59,186 nt of DNA from Synechococcus sp. CS-1325. Lineage in GTDB: Bacteria > Cyanobacteriota > Cyanobacteriia > PCC-6307 > Cyanobiaceae. Position numbers and translations under genes: made by a program. Below are positions 8,909 through 21,000 of the stretch, piece by piece. The stretch lies in contig JAHLYW010000013.1 in NCBI GenBank assembly GCA_025128135.1, forward strand, positions 1-59,186. Direction: 5' to 3'. Each line of letters begins with the position of its first letter. Position 1 is the stretch's first letter. The notes under the pieces were generated by a model. That model was not told the DNA's origin and made no database searches. It worked only from the letters and a program-made list of their open reading frames with translations.

Positions 8909-9900
8909 CGACTGGAAGGCCCTGCGATTTGCTCGGACTGGGTTCGGGGCTTCCGGCAGCGGAAGACACCGAACTGCATCAGGCCGGTGCTGAAGGCCCA
9001 GTGCATCAACAGCAGGGTCGGGGTTTCCCTGAGTCCCTGGAGCAGGGCCTGGGGGCCAAGACCCAGCACTGCTCCAGGCCGCCGCATGCCTTCCACGATC
9101 GAATCAATCCAGGAGGGCAGCGTGGCGGTTGTCCAGTCGGCGGTGTCGACCCTGGCGCCCTGGCCATGGAGGCTCTGTTCCAGATTTCGACGAAAGGAGG
9201 AGATGCTGGCGAATTCCGGATGGGCCCATTGATCCAGGAGCTGGCGCATCACCCAGCTCTCCAGGGGGGTGAGCGCACCCTCCGCCGGATCCCGTCGGTT
9301 CCAGTCAGCGACGGCGAGCAGACCGCCCGGGCGCAGCACGCGCTGCAGTTCATCGGCGTAGCGCTGCTTGTCGGCCATGTGGGGGCCTGCCTCCACGCTC
9401 CACACTGCATCGAAACCGGCGTCCGGCAGGTCAAGCTCGAGGGCGTCCATCACGGCGAAGCGGCAGGTCATGCCGCCGGGTGTGAGCTGACGGGCCCGCT
9501 CGATCTGGGCCGGACTGATGCTGATTCCCAGTACCTCGAATCCGTAGTGCTCACTGAGCATGCGGGCACTGCCGCCGATGCCGCAGCCCACATCGAGAAT
9601 CGTTGAGCCGGCCGGCAGTTGATCAAGGCCGCTCCAGCGCACCAGCTCATGCACGAAGGCGGCCTTGGCTTCGCGAAAGTCGATCGAAACCGGTGGCGTT
9701 CCGTAATGGCCGAGGTGGACATGCTCCCCCCAGAGCCTCTCCAGAAGGCGGTCCTGGGTCCAGCGGTCGTAGGCGAGAGCCACACTGGCCGTATCCAGGT
9801 AGCGACGCTTGCGGTTCTGCCAGACGCTGTAGGCGAGCCAGCCCAGTCCGGCGGCGCCGGCTCCGAGCAGCAGGGCGGCAGGCCAGATCCCAGTTGCCAT
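8905..9900 (-). CDS. MPBQ/MSBQ methyltransferase (sll0418/VTE3-type role)
   Basis: A 331-residue SAM-dependent methyltransferase with an N-terminal membrane anchor (about residues 5-25). It probably methylates 2-methyl-6-phytyl- and solanesyl-benzoquinol in tocopherol and plastoquinone synthesis. It closely resembles Synechocystis Sll0418 as I recall it: RWTQDRLLERLWGEHVHLGHYG, the SAM motif ILDVGCGIGGSARM at about 100, VWSVEAGPHM, ADWNRRD and MRQLLDQWAHPEFASI. The ATG at 9900 shares its A with the stop codon of the upstream LON-domain gene, so the two form an operon. Assignment to this methyltransferase rather than gamma-tocopherol methyltransferase rests on those blocks and the membrane anchor. 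Confidence 0.85.
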   Translation of the reverse strand: MATGIWPAALLLGAGAAGLGWLAYSVWQNRKRRYLDTASVALAYDRWTQDRLLERLWGEHVHLGHYGTPPVSIDFREAKAAFVHELVRWSGLDQLPAGSTILDVGCGIGGSARMLSEHYGFEVLGISISPAQIERARQLTPGGMTCRFAVMDALELDLPDAGFDAVWSVEAGPHMADKQRYADELQRVLRPGGLLAVADWNRRDPAEGALTPLESWVMRQLLDQWAHPEFASISSFRRNLEQSLHGQGARVDTADWTTATLPSWIDSIVEGMRRPGAVLGLGPQALLQGLRETPTLLLMHWAFSTGLMQFGVFRCRKPRTQSEQIAGPSSR

Positions 9901-10571
9901 CAGGCTGGATCCTGATCAACCTCGCCCATGCCCTTGAAGGTATCCTTCAGCACGGTTCTGGCTGCCAGCTGACGACGGGTCTGGTCCAGGAGGGTGTACT
10001 CCTGACGCAACCGTTCGGTGGTGTCGGTGAGCTCCAGCAGAGCCTGCTGATGGTCCGCCACCGGACCACCCAGGTGGGAACCGATCCAGAACGACAGCTC
10101 CCTGGGCAGGTCGGGCAGGTCGGTGGGGAGGGTGGTGGGCTTGCCGATCAATTTGCCGGTCAGGTCCACCACGTCGCGGAGGGCCTGGGTGACGTCAACG
10201 GCCAGCTGGCTGAGTGCGGCATCCGAGCCACTGGCCTGGTCTTCGATCCAGCTGACCATGCCGACTCGAAAGGGAGCTTCACGGACCACCTCGAGCACAC
10301 GGAAGCGTTGTTGCCCCATGGTCACGATGTTGCTGCGGTCGTCATCCTGGGTCTGGCACTGAAGAATCTCAGCGCAACAGCCCACGGCTGCCATTCGCTT
10401 CTCCTGAGGATCCCAGCGCACAACACCGAAACGACGGTCCGTTTCGAGCACCGTGCGGAGCATCATCCGATACCGGGGCTCGAAGATATGCAGAGGCAGC
10501 ACCTCTTGGGGGAACAGCACCACATCAGGCAGAGGGAAGAGGGGAAGTTCCCTGACAGCCAGATCAGTCAC
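9900..10571 (-). CDS. LON peptidase substrate-binding domain protein
   Basis: A 223-residue stand-alone LON N-terminal domain: ELPLFPLPDVVLFPQEVLPLHIFEPRY is the classic opening (given as consecutive short blocks ELPLFPLPDVVLFP and PLHIFEPRY). It has no ATPase or Ser-Lys protease domain, so it cannot be a Lon protease itself; such proteins may act as substrate adaptors. The start is a GTG at 10571 and no ATG fits. Its TGA stop overlaps the ATG of the methyltransferase gene (TGATG). The C-terminal third is charged and probably helical. Confidence 0.88.
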   Translation of the reverse strand: MTDLAVRELPLFPLPDVVLFPQEVLPLHIFEPRYRMMLRTVLETDRRFGVVRWDPQEKRMAAVGCCAEILQCQTQDDDRSNIVTMGQQRFRVLEVVREAPFRVGMVSWIEDQASGSDAALSQLAVDVTQALRDVVDLTGKLIGKPTTLPTDLPDLPRELSFWIGSHLGGPVADHQQALLELTDTTERLRQEYTLLDQTRRQLAARTVLKDTFKGMGEVDQDPA

Positions 10572-10667
10572 GTCGTTGGTGCGCAGAGGCGCGTAGGGGT
10601 GAAGCGGCGTGAATGCAGGCGGCTGTTGGTGTGCAGCAGACCAGAATCACGACATGACCAGATCCTA

Positions 10668-10699
10668 GAAAGCCGGAGGCTGGAGTGATGCCGGCTTCG
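10668..10699 (-). terminator. Possible rpsJ terminator hairpin
   Basis: A 7-bp perfect inverted repeat (AAGCCGG at 10670-10676 with CCGGCTT at 10691-10697) encloses 14 bases, 25 bases downstream of the rpsJ stop. On the minus strand it is followed by only three T residues, so it is a weak intrinsic terminator at best. Confidence 0.4.
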
Positions 10700-10721
10700 C
10701 GAATCAGGCTGAAGGCCTGGC

Positions 10722-11042
10722 TCAGAGCTTGACTTCAATGTCAACGCCACTGGGCAGGTCCAGCTTCATCAGGGCATCGATCGTTTTGGCCGTAGGGCTG
10801 TAGATGTCAATGATGCGGCGATGGGTTCGCGTTTCGAAGTGCTCGCGGGAGTCCTTGTCGACGTGGGGTGAACGCAGCACGCAGTAGATCTTGCGCTTGG
10901 TGGGCAGGGGAATGGGCCCGATCGCCGTGGCGGCGGTGTGATCAGCCGTTTCGATGATCTTGTCGCAGGAAAGATCCAGCATGCGGCGATCAAACGCCTT
11001 CAGGCGAATGCGAATCTTCTGCTGGGCGATGGCGGTGGACAT
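10722..11042 (-). CDS. rpsJ: 30S ribosomal protein S10
   Basis: 106-residue uS10, also a transcription antitermination partner (NusE). Family blocks: [46 protein letters not shown]. It is the last gene of the str operon (rpsL-rpsG-fusA-tuf-rpsJ), as in other cyanobacteria, rather than the first gene of the S10 operon found about 46 kb away in this window. A 171-base spacer with a strong hairpin separates it from tuf. Confidence 0.97.
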   Translation of the reverse strand: MSTAIAQQKIRIRLKAFDRRMLDLSCDKIIETADHTAATAIGPIPLPTKRKIYCVLRSPHVDKDSREHFETRTHRRIIDIYSPTAKTIDALMKLDLPSGVDIEVKL

Positions 11043-11168
11043 GGAGGGGAAAGAGGTGCGCGTTGGCAGCCGAAGCCGGCGTCAACTGGATGGTGAAAGG
11101 GAATCTGAATCATCCCTGGATTGTCGAGGTGCTCACCGACCGCATCAAACCGGAGGGTGGGTGGATCG

Positions 11169-11196
11169 GGAGAGGCGGTCGTCTGACCACCTCTCC
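11169..11196. other. Stem-loop between tuf and rpsJ
   Basis: GGAGAGG (11169-11175) pairs with CCTCTCC (11190-11196) and the inner GGTC/GACC pairs around a GTCT loop, giving an 11-bp stem with one C-A mismatch, 18 bases after the tuf stop. No T-run follows in the direction of transcription. It may be a processing site, a 3' stabiliser or a partial terminator that sets the tuf:rpsJ ratio. Confidence 0.6.
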
Positions 11197-11213
11197 GCCT
11201 GGCTGAGGTTGAC

Positions 11214-12443
<1,230 letters not shown>

Positions 12444-12482
12444 TGAAGGAAAGAATCGGGGGGGTTGGTTGGGGGTGAGAGA

Positions 12483-14558
12483 TCAGGAATTGCCCTGATT
12501 CTTGGAAATGATGGCTTCAGCGACATTGCGAGGAACTTCCTCATAATGGCTGAACTCCATCGAGAAAACACCCCGACCCTGGGTCATGGATCGGAGCTGA
12601 GTGGCATAGCCGAACATTTCGGCCAGAGGCACCTTGGTCTGGACTTTAGATTGTCCGTTGTCGATGGACTGGCCTTCGACCTGACCACGCCTGGAGGAGA
12701 GGTCGCCGATCACAGAACCGAGGTAATCCTCGGGGATCTCGACCTCCACCTTCATCATTGGCTCAAGGAGAACAGGATTGCACTTCTTGACGCCGTCCTT
12801 GAAGGCCAGGGAACCAGCAATTTTGAACGCCATTTCAGAGGAGTCCACATCGTGGTAGGAGCCGTCCACCATGGTGACTTTGATGTCGATCATAGGGAAG
12901 CCAGCAATCACACCGGATTGGCAGGTTTCTTTCATGCCATTTTCGGCCGGGCCAATGTATTCCTTGGGAACAATGCCACCGACAATCTTGTTGACGAACT
13001 CAAAGCCGGAGCCGGGTTCACCAGGCTCCATCTCAATCACCACATGGCCGTACTGCCCCTTGCCGCCAGTCTGCCTGGCGAACTTGCCTTCGCCCTTGGC
13101 GCTGCCGCGGATGGTTTCCCGGTAGGAAACCTGGGGAGCACCGATATTCGCCTCGACGTTGAATTCTCTCAGCATCCTGTCAACCAGGATTTCGAGGTGA
13201 AGTTCACCCATGCCGGCAATCACCGTCTGGCTGGTTTCGGGATCGGTGGAGACACGGAAGGTGGGATCCTCTTCCGACAAAGACTGGAGGGCTTTGGAAA
13301 GTTTTTCCATGTCCCCTTTGGTTTTCGGCTCCACTGCTACGGAAATGACCGGTTCAGGAATGAACAGCGACTCGAGGATGATCGGATCAGTATCCACGCA
13401 AAGCGTGTCCCCAGTGGTGGTGTCCTTGAGACCAAGAACGGCACCGAGATCGCCTGCGCGCAGTTCGTCCACCTCTTCCCGATCGTCTGCCTTGAGCAGA
13501 ATCAGCCGTGAGATGCGCTCCTTTTTGTCTTTGGTGCTGTTGAGCACGTAGCTCCCTTTTTTAAGCACACCGCTGTACATCCTTACGAAGGTGAGCTTTC
13601 CATAGGGGTCGGCCATGACCTTGAAGGCAAGGGCACTGAAGGGTGCGTTGTCGTCACAGGCGCGGGTGGCATCTTCGCCATCGGGAAGGAGTCCGTGAAT
13701 CGGCGGGATGTCGCTTGGAGCGGGCAGATAATCAACAACTGCATCCAGCATCAGCTGAACGCCCTTGTTCTTGAAAGCGGATCCGCAGAGAATGGGGACG
13801 AGGCCGTGGTCAACAACCCCAATGCGGATTCCCTTCACAAGCTGTTCATCCGTCAGCGACCCATTTTCCAGATACGCTTCAATGAGTTCTTCATCCGTTT
13901 CTGCAACGGATTCCATCAGCTTGCCGCGCCAGAGAGCGGCTTCTTCCTTCATGTTCTCAGGAATATCCTGCTCGATGATGTCGGTGCCGAGATCATTGGT
14001 GTAGATGATGGCCTTCTGACGCACCAGATCGATGATCCCTTTGAGATCGCCTTCGGCACCGATCGGCAGCTGGATGGGGGCAGCCTTGGCCTTGAGGCGG
14101 TCTTTGATCTGGTCGTAGACCTTCAGGAAGTTGGCTCCGGTTCGATCCATCTTGTTGACGAAAACGATCCGGGGGACCTTGTAGCGGTCCGCTTGCCGCC
14201 AGACAGTTTCCGACTGAGGTTGGACGCCGCCCACCGCACAGAACACCGCAACCACCCCATCGAGAACCCGCATCGAGCGCTCGACTTCGATCGTGAAGTC
14301 GACGTGACCAGGAGTGTCGATGATGTTGATGCGGTGATCCCTCCAGCTGGTGGAAATGGCCGCAGCTGTGATGGTGATGCCCCGCTCGCGCTCCTGGGCC
14401 ATCCAGTCGGTGACGGCGGCGCCATCGTGGACCTCACCCATCTTGTGCACCACACCTGAGTAGAACAGAATCCGCTCGGTGGTGGTGGTTTTACCCGCGT
14501 CAATGTGGGCGGCGATGCCGATGTTTCTGACGCGATCCAGGGGGTAGGCGCGGGCCAC
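12483..14558 (-). CDS. fusA: Translation elongation factor G
   Basis: A 691-residue translocase GTPase. Motifs: G1 AHIDAGKTT (17-25), switch [21 protein letters not shown] and NKMDRTGA, followed by domains II-V (for example [14 protein letters not shown] and RRGQVEGQ). The start is a GTG at 14558, giving [15 protein letters not shown]. Third gene of the str operon. Full length; the 101-base spacer to rpsG shows no clear signal. Confidence 0.98.
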   Translation of the reverse strand: MARAYPLDRVRNIGIAAHIDAGKTTTTERILFYSGVVHKMGEVHDGAAVTDWMAQERERGITITAAAISTSWRDHRINIIDTPGHVDFTIEVERSMRVLDGVVAVFCAVGGVQPQSETVWRQADRYKVPRIVFVNKMDRTGANFLKVYDQIKDRLKAKAAPIQLPIGAEGDLKGIIDLVRQKAIIYTNDLGTDIIEQDIPENMKEEAALWRGKLMESVAETDEELIEAYLENGSLTDEQLVKGIRIGVVDHGLVPILCGSAFKNKGVQLMLDAVVDYLPAPSDIPPIHGLLPDGEDATRACDDNAPFSALAFKVMADPYGKLTFVRMYSGVLKKGSYVLNSTKDKKERISRLILLKADDREEVDELRAGDLGAVLGLKDTTTGDTLCVDTDPIILESLFIPEPVISVAVEPKTKGDMEKLSKALQSLSEEDPTFRVSTDPETSQTVIAGMGELHLEILVDRMLREFNVEANIGAPQVSYRETIRGSAKGEGKFARQTGGKGQYGHVVIEMEPGEPGSGFEFVNKIVGGIVPKEYIGPAENGMKETCQSGVIAGFPMIDIKVTMVDGSYHDVDSSEMAFKIAGSLAFKDGVKKCNPVLLEPMMKVEVEIPEDYLGSVIGDLSSRRGQVEGQSIDNGQSKVQTKVPLAEMFGYATQLRSMTQGRGVFSMEFSHYEEVPRNVAEAIISKNQGNS

Positions 14559-14659
14559 GGGGGAAGATCTCCGAAGGTAAATCGACGAAACAGCGGGTTG
14601 AATTTAGGTGGTGTTGGATTTCGACTGGATGGGCCCGCGACCCAGCCAGAACGCTCCGC

Positions 14660-15130
14660 TCAGTAGCGGTAATGGGCGAAGGCCTTGTTGGCCTCTGCCA
14701 TTTTGTGGGTTTCCTCCCGTTTGCGGACGGCGTTGCCGGCCTCATTGGCGGCATCCATCAGTTCGCCGGCGAGCTTCTGGGACATGCTGCGTCCATTGCG
14801 GGCTCTGGAGAAATTCACCAGCCACCGCAGGGCCATCGCCGTGCCCCGCTCCTGGCGGACCTCCATCGGCACCTGGTAGGTGGCGCCACCGACGCGACGG
14901 GCCCGCACCTCAACCAGGGGGGTTGCATTGCGCACGGCCGTCTCAAAGACTTCCAGGGGGTCGGTGCCGGTGCGGTCGTTGATCAGGCCAAAGGCATCGG
15001 AGAGGATCCTCTGGGCGGTGGACTTCTTGCCGTGCTTCATCAGCCGTGCCACGACCATCGAGGCCAGGCGGCTGTTGAACTGGGGATCGGGATGGACTGG
15101 GCGCTTCTCAGCAGCATTGCGGCGGGACAT
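14660..15130 (-). CDS. rpsG: 30S ribosomal protein S7
   Basis: 156-residue uS7, a 16S rRNA 3'-domain assembly-initiating protein. Family blocks: [46 protein letters not shown], and the C-terminal [16 protein letters not shown] at 15130. Second gene of the str operon, 57 bases after rpsL. Confidence 0.98.
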   Translation of the reverse strand: MSRRNAAEKRPVHPDPQFNSRLASMVVARLMKHGKKSTAQRILSDAFGLINDRTGTDPLEVFETAVRNATPLVEVRARRVGGATYQVPMEVRQERGTAMALRWLVNFSRARNGRSMSQKLAGELMDAANEAGNAVRKREETHKMAEANKAFAHYRY

Positions 15131-15187
15131 AATCCTGGAAAGAGGGACGCAGGGGAGGAAAAGTTAGATGAGGGAAAGGCGAGGGGA

Positions 15188-15562
15188 TCAGCCCTTCGGT
15201 GTCTTGGCGCCGTACTTGGAGCGGCTCTGACGACGGTCCTTGACACCGGCGGTGTCGAGGGTGCCACGAATGATGTGATAACGCACACCTGGCAGATCCT
15301 TTACCCGGCCCCCGCGGATCAGCACAACGGAGTGCTCCTGCAGGTTGTGGCCGATACCGGGGATGTAGGCCGTGACCTCGAAACCCGAGGTGAGCCGTAC
15401 CCGTGCCACCTTGCGCAGCGCTGAGTTGGGCTTTTTGGGGGTCGACGTGTAGACGCGGGTGCAGACCCCCCTGCGCTCCGGACAGGCCCGCAGGGCCGGT
15501 GATTTCGTCTTGCGGGTGAGATGCTGCCGCTCGGTGCGGATCAGCTGCTGAATCGTGGGCAT
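15188..15562 (-). CDS. rpsL: 30S ribosomal protein S12
   Basis: 124-residue uS12, the decoding-centre protein. Blocks: [12 protein letters not shown], the [11 protein letters not shown] loop and [12 protein letters not shown]. The lysines of KKPNSA and VKDLPG, classic streptomycin-resistance sites in other bacteria, are the wild-type residues. The ATG at 15562 was chosen; the frame upstream has no family similarity. First gene of the str operon; the 76-base gap to the HesB-like gene probably contains its promoter. Confidence 0.98.
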   Translation of the reverse strand: MPTIQQLIRTERQHLTRKTKSPALRACPERRGVCTRVYTSTPKKPNSALRKVARVRLTSGFEVTAYIPGIGHNLQEHSVVLIRGGRVKDLPGVRYHIIRGTLDTAGVKDRRQSRSKYGAKTPKG

Positions 15563-15638
15563 CGAGGGCCGGGGAGTTGAGCCGGATGTCCGACTGTTTT
15601 GACAATTGACCACCCTACGCTGTCGGCCGTCCACCCGA

Positions 15639-15953
15639 TCAATCCCTGCTGAAGGCCGCCCCGCAGGCACAGCACTGGACCCCTTCGCCGGCCCGGATCA
15701 GAAACCCTCCCCCGCTCAGATCCCCGCGATAGTCGAGATTGAGCCCCGCCAGCCGGCTGACCTGCTCGGCGGGTGAGAAAAGCGTGATTCCATCGGCCCG
15801 GGCGATCGCCACACCGGCCAGGTCCCCGGGACGGATGCGGATCACCCAGCGCTCGCATCCCCCCTCGATCAGGTCAAGGTTCATCAGGCCCGGCGTGCCG
15901 GCCACAGCGGCCTGGCGACCGAGCTCGGCGGCGGCGGCGGCTGAAAGGTGCAT
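15639..15953 (-). CDS. HesB/IscA-like protein
   Basis: A 104-residue protein that resembles A-type iron-sulfur carriers. It keeps the three cysteine positions: Cys33 in LIEGGCERW and the C-terminal Cys95-Ala-Cys97-Gly in [10 protein letters not shown], with an extra Cys94. The rest is diverged from IscA/SufA/ErpA, so a role in Fe-S cluster transfer is likely but not certain. The ATG at 15953 was chosen because AAGGG lies 7 bases upstream; an in-frame ATG at 15971 is possible. Same strand as the phosphodiester glycosidase-like gene (33 bases upstream) and rpsL (76 bases downstream). Confidence 0.72.
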   Translation of the reverse strand: MHLSAAAAAELGRQAAVAGTPGLMNLDLIEGGCERWVIRIRPGDLAGVAIARADGITLFSPAEQVSRLAGLNLDYRGDLSGGGFLIRAGEGVQCCACGAAFSRD

Positions 15954-15986
15954 CGTCAGACCCTTTGGCATGGCGGGGGCTCTGGA

Positions 15987-17918
15987 TCAGCGGGCAGCGT
16001 CCAAGTCTCGGACAGCGCCGGACCCGGCCATGGCCCCATCCACCGCGCTGGTCCGGATGTCGCGGGGGACAAGCCCCAGCCCGTTGTGAATGGCGGCGGT
16101 CACCCCCCGGCCTTTCACGGTCATCGCCCCGGCCACCACCAGTCCGGTGGAGCCCCCTCCGTCGAGATTGAGCGCATCGATCAGGCCGAGCTGCCTGAGC
16201 AACAGTGCGGTTTCCGCCAGTGTGGGGCCGCTGTGTTCCACCCCTTCGAGGGTCAGCAGCCAGAGCTCACGCCCATCGCTGCCGATCACCGTTCGTGGTG
16301 CGGCCTGCTGCAGGAAGGCCTGGCTGAATCCTTCCCCGGTTCCATTCAGCACGAGCTGACCCTGCAGCAGCAGCAGGGGACCACCGCCCAGCACATAGGG
16401 CAGCTGGCCCAGGGGCTCGATCGGCCGGCTGACAATCGCAAGTCGGCTGCCCACAATCCAGGGAAGCCCGGCTCCGGCCCTTGCCACCAGCAGGGTGTCG
16501 TTCGGCCCGAGGCCGACGCCACGGGCGAGCTCCGGCCCGCTCAGCTGCTGCTGGACGATGCCATCGCTGAGGAGAAGACCAGTCTCCGAGCCGCTCAAGG
16601 CGCGGTAGCCCCGCCCCCAGTCCGCCGTGTAACGGGCCACTCCCCGTTCCAGATAGCCACTGTTCACGGTGGTCAGGGCGGAGCGCTGGCCGCTGGGGTC
16701 GATCACCCATTCCTCCAGACGGAGGCGGCCGAATCGGGGCAGCTGGCCCGGTTGCCAGCCCACGGCACCGCGGTTGAGGATCGGACCGGAGAGCCAGCGG
16801 CCCTGCTGCTTGAGGGCCCCCAGCGGCAACCGCCGCACCCTGTTGAAGAAACCTCCGTTGATCGCCACCAGGGCCTGGTCGCCCTGGGCCAGGGCGGGGA
16901 GGGAGCTGAGCCCTTCCATGCCATCGGGGCGGGTGAGCAGGCGGAGCTCCAACGGGTTCTGGCGCGGATCCAGGCGAACGCTGTTGATCAGCATCCGTCG
17001 CGTTCCGACGGCACGGACCTGGCGCTCGATCGTGACGCTTCTGCTGAGCAGGGCCTGGAGCCGATCGTCGAGGCGTGGGGCCGCCGTGATCCCACTCCCC
17101 CTGCCGTCTCGATTGCCGAAACCACCAGCTGCGCCGCCTGAGCTGCTGAGACCGACACCGGCCAGATCGAGCACCACCCTGGCGGGCCCCCCCAGGACCA
17201 GAAGCCTGGGAACGGCTTTGCCGAGGCTGAGGCTGAGTCCCTGTTCGCTCTGGCGCACCGCGAGACCAAGCGCCTGCAGTTCGGCCCGCTGCGCCGCCGT
17301 GCTGCGAAGCCCCACCAGCAGCCGTCCGCTCTCCTGGCGCACGGCGGCGATGCCGCTGAGATCCAGGACAACCCGTCTGCCGCCCAGGGCGGCTGTCCCG
17401 CCCGGAGAGGACACCCGAACCCTGACCAGTTCAGGCCTGGGAATCTCGATGCCCAGTTCTTCGCCCCTGGCCTCAAGCCGTGCGCCGGCGGCCTCCAGCA
17501 CGGCGGCGACGTCAACGGCAACCTCATCATCGAGGCTTCGCTGCTCGGCGGCGGTGACCTTCAGGGCCTGGTCGAACCACTCCAATTCCAGGCTGCCATC
17601 AGGCTTGCTGCTGCTGCTGAAGCCCAGCTGTCCCTGCAGCAGATCCAGGGGCAGCCAGAGCTGCACGGGGGCAGATCCAGCGGCATCCCGCCATTGCCAG
17701 CGGGCCTGCTGGGCGATCCCATTGATCACGACCCGTTGACCCTGGCGGAGTGCCGGCGGCCGCGCCCAGGCCTGGGCGTGGAGGGTGGCGAGCCCCGGAG
17801 GCGGCGGCTTCGAGCTGCCCTGACCGTGGGTTTCGGTCGGCAGCCCAAGCACGAGCAGGCCGAGCACGGCCGGAAAACGCCTGAGGCCATTCCTGAAATG
17901 CACGATCGGCCGCGCCAT
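15987..17918 (-). CDS. Exported phosphodiester glycosidase (NAGPA) family protein
   Basis: A 643-residue protein with a signal peptide (about residues 1-31; hydrophobic core FPAVLGLLVLGL). The N-terminal half is a beta-rich, poorly conserved region. The C-terminal half matches the NAGPA-like fold: LVAINGGFFNR, AVGWQPG, VLGGGPLLLL, RTVIGSDGRELWLLTLEG and ALNLDGGGSTGLVV. Related proteins uncover N-acetylglucosamine-1-phosphodiesters or act on cell-wall polymers; the bacterial substrate is unknown. The ATG at 17918 was chosen because it gives a good signal peptide; an in-frame ATG at 17954 is possible, and the frame stays open to 18629 across the start of the divergent glutamate synthase gene. 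Confidence 0.82.
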   Translation of the reverse strand: MARPIVHFRNGLRRFPAVLGLLVLGLPTETHGQGSSKPPPPGLATLHAQAWARPPALRQGQRVVINGIAQQARWQWRDAAGSAPVQLWLPLDLLQGQLGFSSSSKPDGSLELEWFDQALKVTAAEQRSLDDEVAVDVAAVLEAAGARLEARGEELGIEIPRPELVRVRVSSPGGTAALGGRRVVLDLSGIAAVRQESGRLLVGLRSTAAQRAELQALGLAVRQSEQGLSLSLGKAVPRLLVLGGPARVVLDLAGVGLSSSGGAAGGFGNRDGRGSGITAAPRLDDRLQALLSRSVTIERQVRAVGTRRMLINSVRLDPRQNPLELRLLTRPDGMEGLSSLPALAQGDQALVAINGGFFNRVRRLPLGALKQQGRWLSGPILNRGAVGWQPGQLPRFGRLRLEEWVIDPSGQRSALTTVNSGYLERGVARYTADWGRGYRALSGSETGLLLSDGIVQQQLSGPELARGVGLGPNDTLLVARAGAGLPWIVGSRLAIVSRPIEPLGQLPYVLGGGPLLLLQGQLVLNGTGEGFSQAFLQQAAPRTVIGSDGRELWLLTLEGVEHSGPTLAETALLLRQLGLIDALNLDGGGSTGLVVAGAMTVKGRGVTAAIHNGLGLVPRDIRTSAVDGAMAGSGAVRDLDAAR

Positions 17919-18043
17919 CAGGCCTATTCCGTTGCTGATGAACGCTAACCCCATGTCCCAGTCCCTAAAGTCGGTTTTGCTTACAGGTTGGCTGCCTGCG
18001 TCAATCAGGGCTGCCGCTCGTTCTTGCAGGTTGTTCCCGGCCC

Positions 18044-21000
18044 ATGCCTCTTTCTTCCTCTCCGCACTGGCCCCATTGCGACAGCCCGGCGCCGGCCGCC
18101 GTAGCCGGGGAGAAGGATGCCTGCGGCGTTGGTTTTCTGGCTCAGCTGAGCGGCGAGGCGTCCCATCGGCTGTTGCAACAGGCCCTGCATGGTCTGAGCT
18201 GCATGGAGCATCGCGGCGGTTGCGGCGGTGACAGCGACTCCGGGGATGGCGCCGGCATCCTCTGCGGGATTCCCTGGGATTATCTGGAAACCGTCTGGCC
18301 GGAAACCGCTTCGGTGGCGCCGGCAAGGCGTGGCCTGGCGATGCTGTTTCTGCCGGCCGATCCAGAACGGCTTCAACAGGCCCATCAGTTCTGTGAACAG
18401 GCTGCCCTGATGCTGGGGCTGCGCAGCGTCGGCTGGCGCTCCGTGCCTGTCGATCCCGCCGTGCTGGGTCCCCTCGCCCGCCAGACGGCGCCTGTGATCC
18501 AGCAGTGGCTGGTGGAGGCCGAGGTGGAGGCCGATGCCCTTGAAGCCCTGCTGTTCCGTTGTCGCCGCCGGGTCGGTGATCTGGTCCGCGAAGCCTGGGG
18601 GCCAGGTCCGAGCGATCTTTACTTCGCATCCTTCAGTGGCCGCACCATCGTCTACAAGGGCATGGTTCGCTCAGAGGTGCTGCAGGCCTTCTATGGCGAC
18701 CTCAGGGATCAGCGTTTTGCAGTGAGCTTCGCGGTGTACCACCGCCGCTTCAGCACCAATACCCTGCCGCGCTGGCCGCTGGCCCAGCCAATGCGGATGC
18801 TGGGTCATAACGGCGAGATCAACACCCTGCTCGGCAATCTCAACTGGGCCCGTGCCGCCGAATCCCACCTGGATGCCGCCTGGGGCGAGGCAGCCGTTGA
18901 TCTCAAGCCGGTCGTGAATGCGGCCTTCAGTGATTCGGCCAATCTCGACGCCATGCTCGAGCTGATGGTGCGCAGTGGCAGGCCGATCACCGACAGTCTT
19001 CTGACCCTGGTGCCCGAGGCGTTCCGTCAGCAGCCTGAGCTCGACGGACGGCCGGAGGTGCAGGCCTTCTACGAGTATTCGGCCTGCCTGCAGGAGCCTT
19101 GGGATGGACCGGCCCTGCTCGTCTTCAGTGATGGTCGCAGTGTGGGTGCCTCGCTCGATCGCAATGGACTGCGCCCCGCCCGCTACTGCATCACCAGCGA
19201 CGGCCTGGTGGTGATGGGATCGGAAACCGGCGTCGTGGCGATCGAGGAGAGCCGCATCGTCGAGAAGGGGCGTCTCGGTCCGGGTCAGATGCTGGCGGTG
19301 GATCTGGAGAACGGTCGGCTGCTCAAGAACTGGCAGGTGAAGGAGCAGGTGGCTTCGCGTCATCCCTACGGCGCCTGGCTCCAGGAGCATCGACGTTCGC
19401 TTCAGGCCCAGCCCTGGCAGATCACCACGGTGATGGGGGAGCTGGATCTGCTGCGCCACCAGACCGCCTTCGGATTCACCGCAGAGGATCAGGATCTGGT
19501 GATCGAGGAGATGGCTGGTCAGGGCAAGGAGCCCACCTACTGCATGGGCGACGACATCCCCCTGGCGGTGCTCTCGAGCCGGCCCCATCTCCTCTACGAC
19601 TATTTCAAGCAGCGCTTCGCCCAGGTCACCAATCCGCCGATCGACCCACTGCGGGAGGAGTTGGTGATGAGCCTGGAGATGCACCTGGGCAGGCGCGGTT
19701 CAGCCCTGAGGCCTGAACCGGCTTCGGCTTCGATGTTGCACCTCGATACCCCGGTGCTGAACGAGCAGGAACTTCTCTGCCTCGGCCAGCAGGGCCTCGC
19801 CACCGTCACCCTCTCCACCTTGTACTCGATCCTCGATGGCCCGGTTGGCCTGGAGCAGGCGGTCGAGCGTCTCTGCCTGGATGCCGAAGCCGCAGTCAGG
19901 GCTGGTCAGCAGATTCTGGTGCTCTCCGATCGGGCCGAAGCGGGCCTTGCCGCCACCCGTTCCTACATTCCGCCCCTGCTGGCCGTCGGGGCCGTCCACC
20001 ACCATCTTCTTCAGCTTCGCCTCCGTCTGCACTGTTCTCTGGTGGTTGACACCGCCCAGTGCTGGAGTACCCACCAGCTGGCCTGCCTGATCGGTTTCGG
20101 TGCCAGCGCCGTCTGCCCCTGGCTCACCTGGGAAACCACCCGTCACTGGCTCGAGCACCCCAGAACCCAGTCGCAGATGGAGAGGGGCAAGTTGCCCCGG
20201 CTTGATGTCGCCGCTGCCCAGGCCAACGTGCGCAAGGCCCTGGAGGCCGGATTGCGCAAGATCCTCTCCAAGATCGGTATTTCCCTGCTGGCCAGCTATC
20301 AGGGAGCCCAGATCTTCGAGGCGATCGGTATCGGGGCCGATCTGATCGAGCGTGCTTTCAAGGGCACCACCAGCCGGATTGCAGGAATGAGCTTCACCGA
20401 CCTGGCCAGGGAAACCCTTGTCTTCCATGCCAAGGCCTTCCCGGAGCTGCACCGAACCAAGCTTGAGTTCATGGGTTTTGTCCAGTACCGCACCGGCGGT
20501 GAGTTTCACCTCAACAGCCCGGAGATGGCCAAGGCCCTCCATGCCGCCGTGACTGCAGGACCCGGCTACGACCACTTCTCCACCTACCAGACCCTGCTGA
20601 AGCACAGGCCTGTCACGGCCCTGAGGGATCTGCTCGAGTTCCGATCGGCTGCGACCCCGTTGCCGATCGAACAGGTTGAGAGTGTGGAGAGCATCTGCAG
20701 CCGCTTCTGCACCGGTGGCATGAGCCTTGGTGCCCTCTCCCGGGAGGCTCATGAAGTGTTGGCCGTGGCCATGAACCGGATCGGCGGCAAGAGCAACAGT
20801 GGCGAAGGTGGCGAGGATCCGGCCCGCTTTCACCTGTTGCAGGATGTCGATCCAGAGGGCTTTTCTCCCACCCTGCCGACAATCCGTGGCCTGCGGAATG
20901 GCGACTCAGCCAACTCGGCCATCAAGCAGATTGCCTCCGGTCGCTTCGGGGTCACCCCGGCCTACCTGCGCAGTGCCCGTCAGCTGGAGATCAAGGTGGC

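Noticed and set aside
17919..18043. NtcA site upstream of the glutamate synthase gene
   Set aside because: I looked for GTA-N8-TAC and found no acceptable match.
17919..18629. N-terminal extension of the phosphodiester glycosidase-like gene across the glutamate synthase start
   Set aside because: It is Arg/Pro-rich with no similarity and would hide the evident signal peptide starting at 17918.
19700..20833. 377-codon open frame on the minus strand
   Set aside because: Antisense shadow of the glutamate synthase gene.
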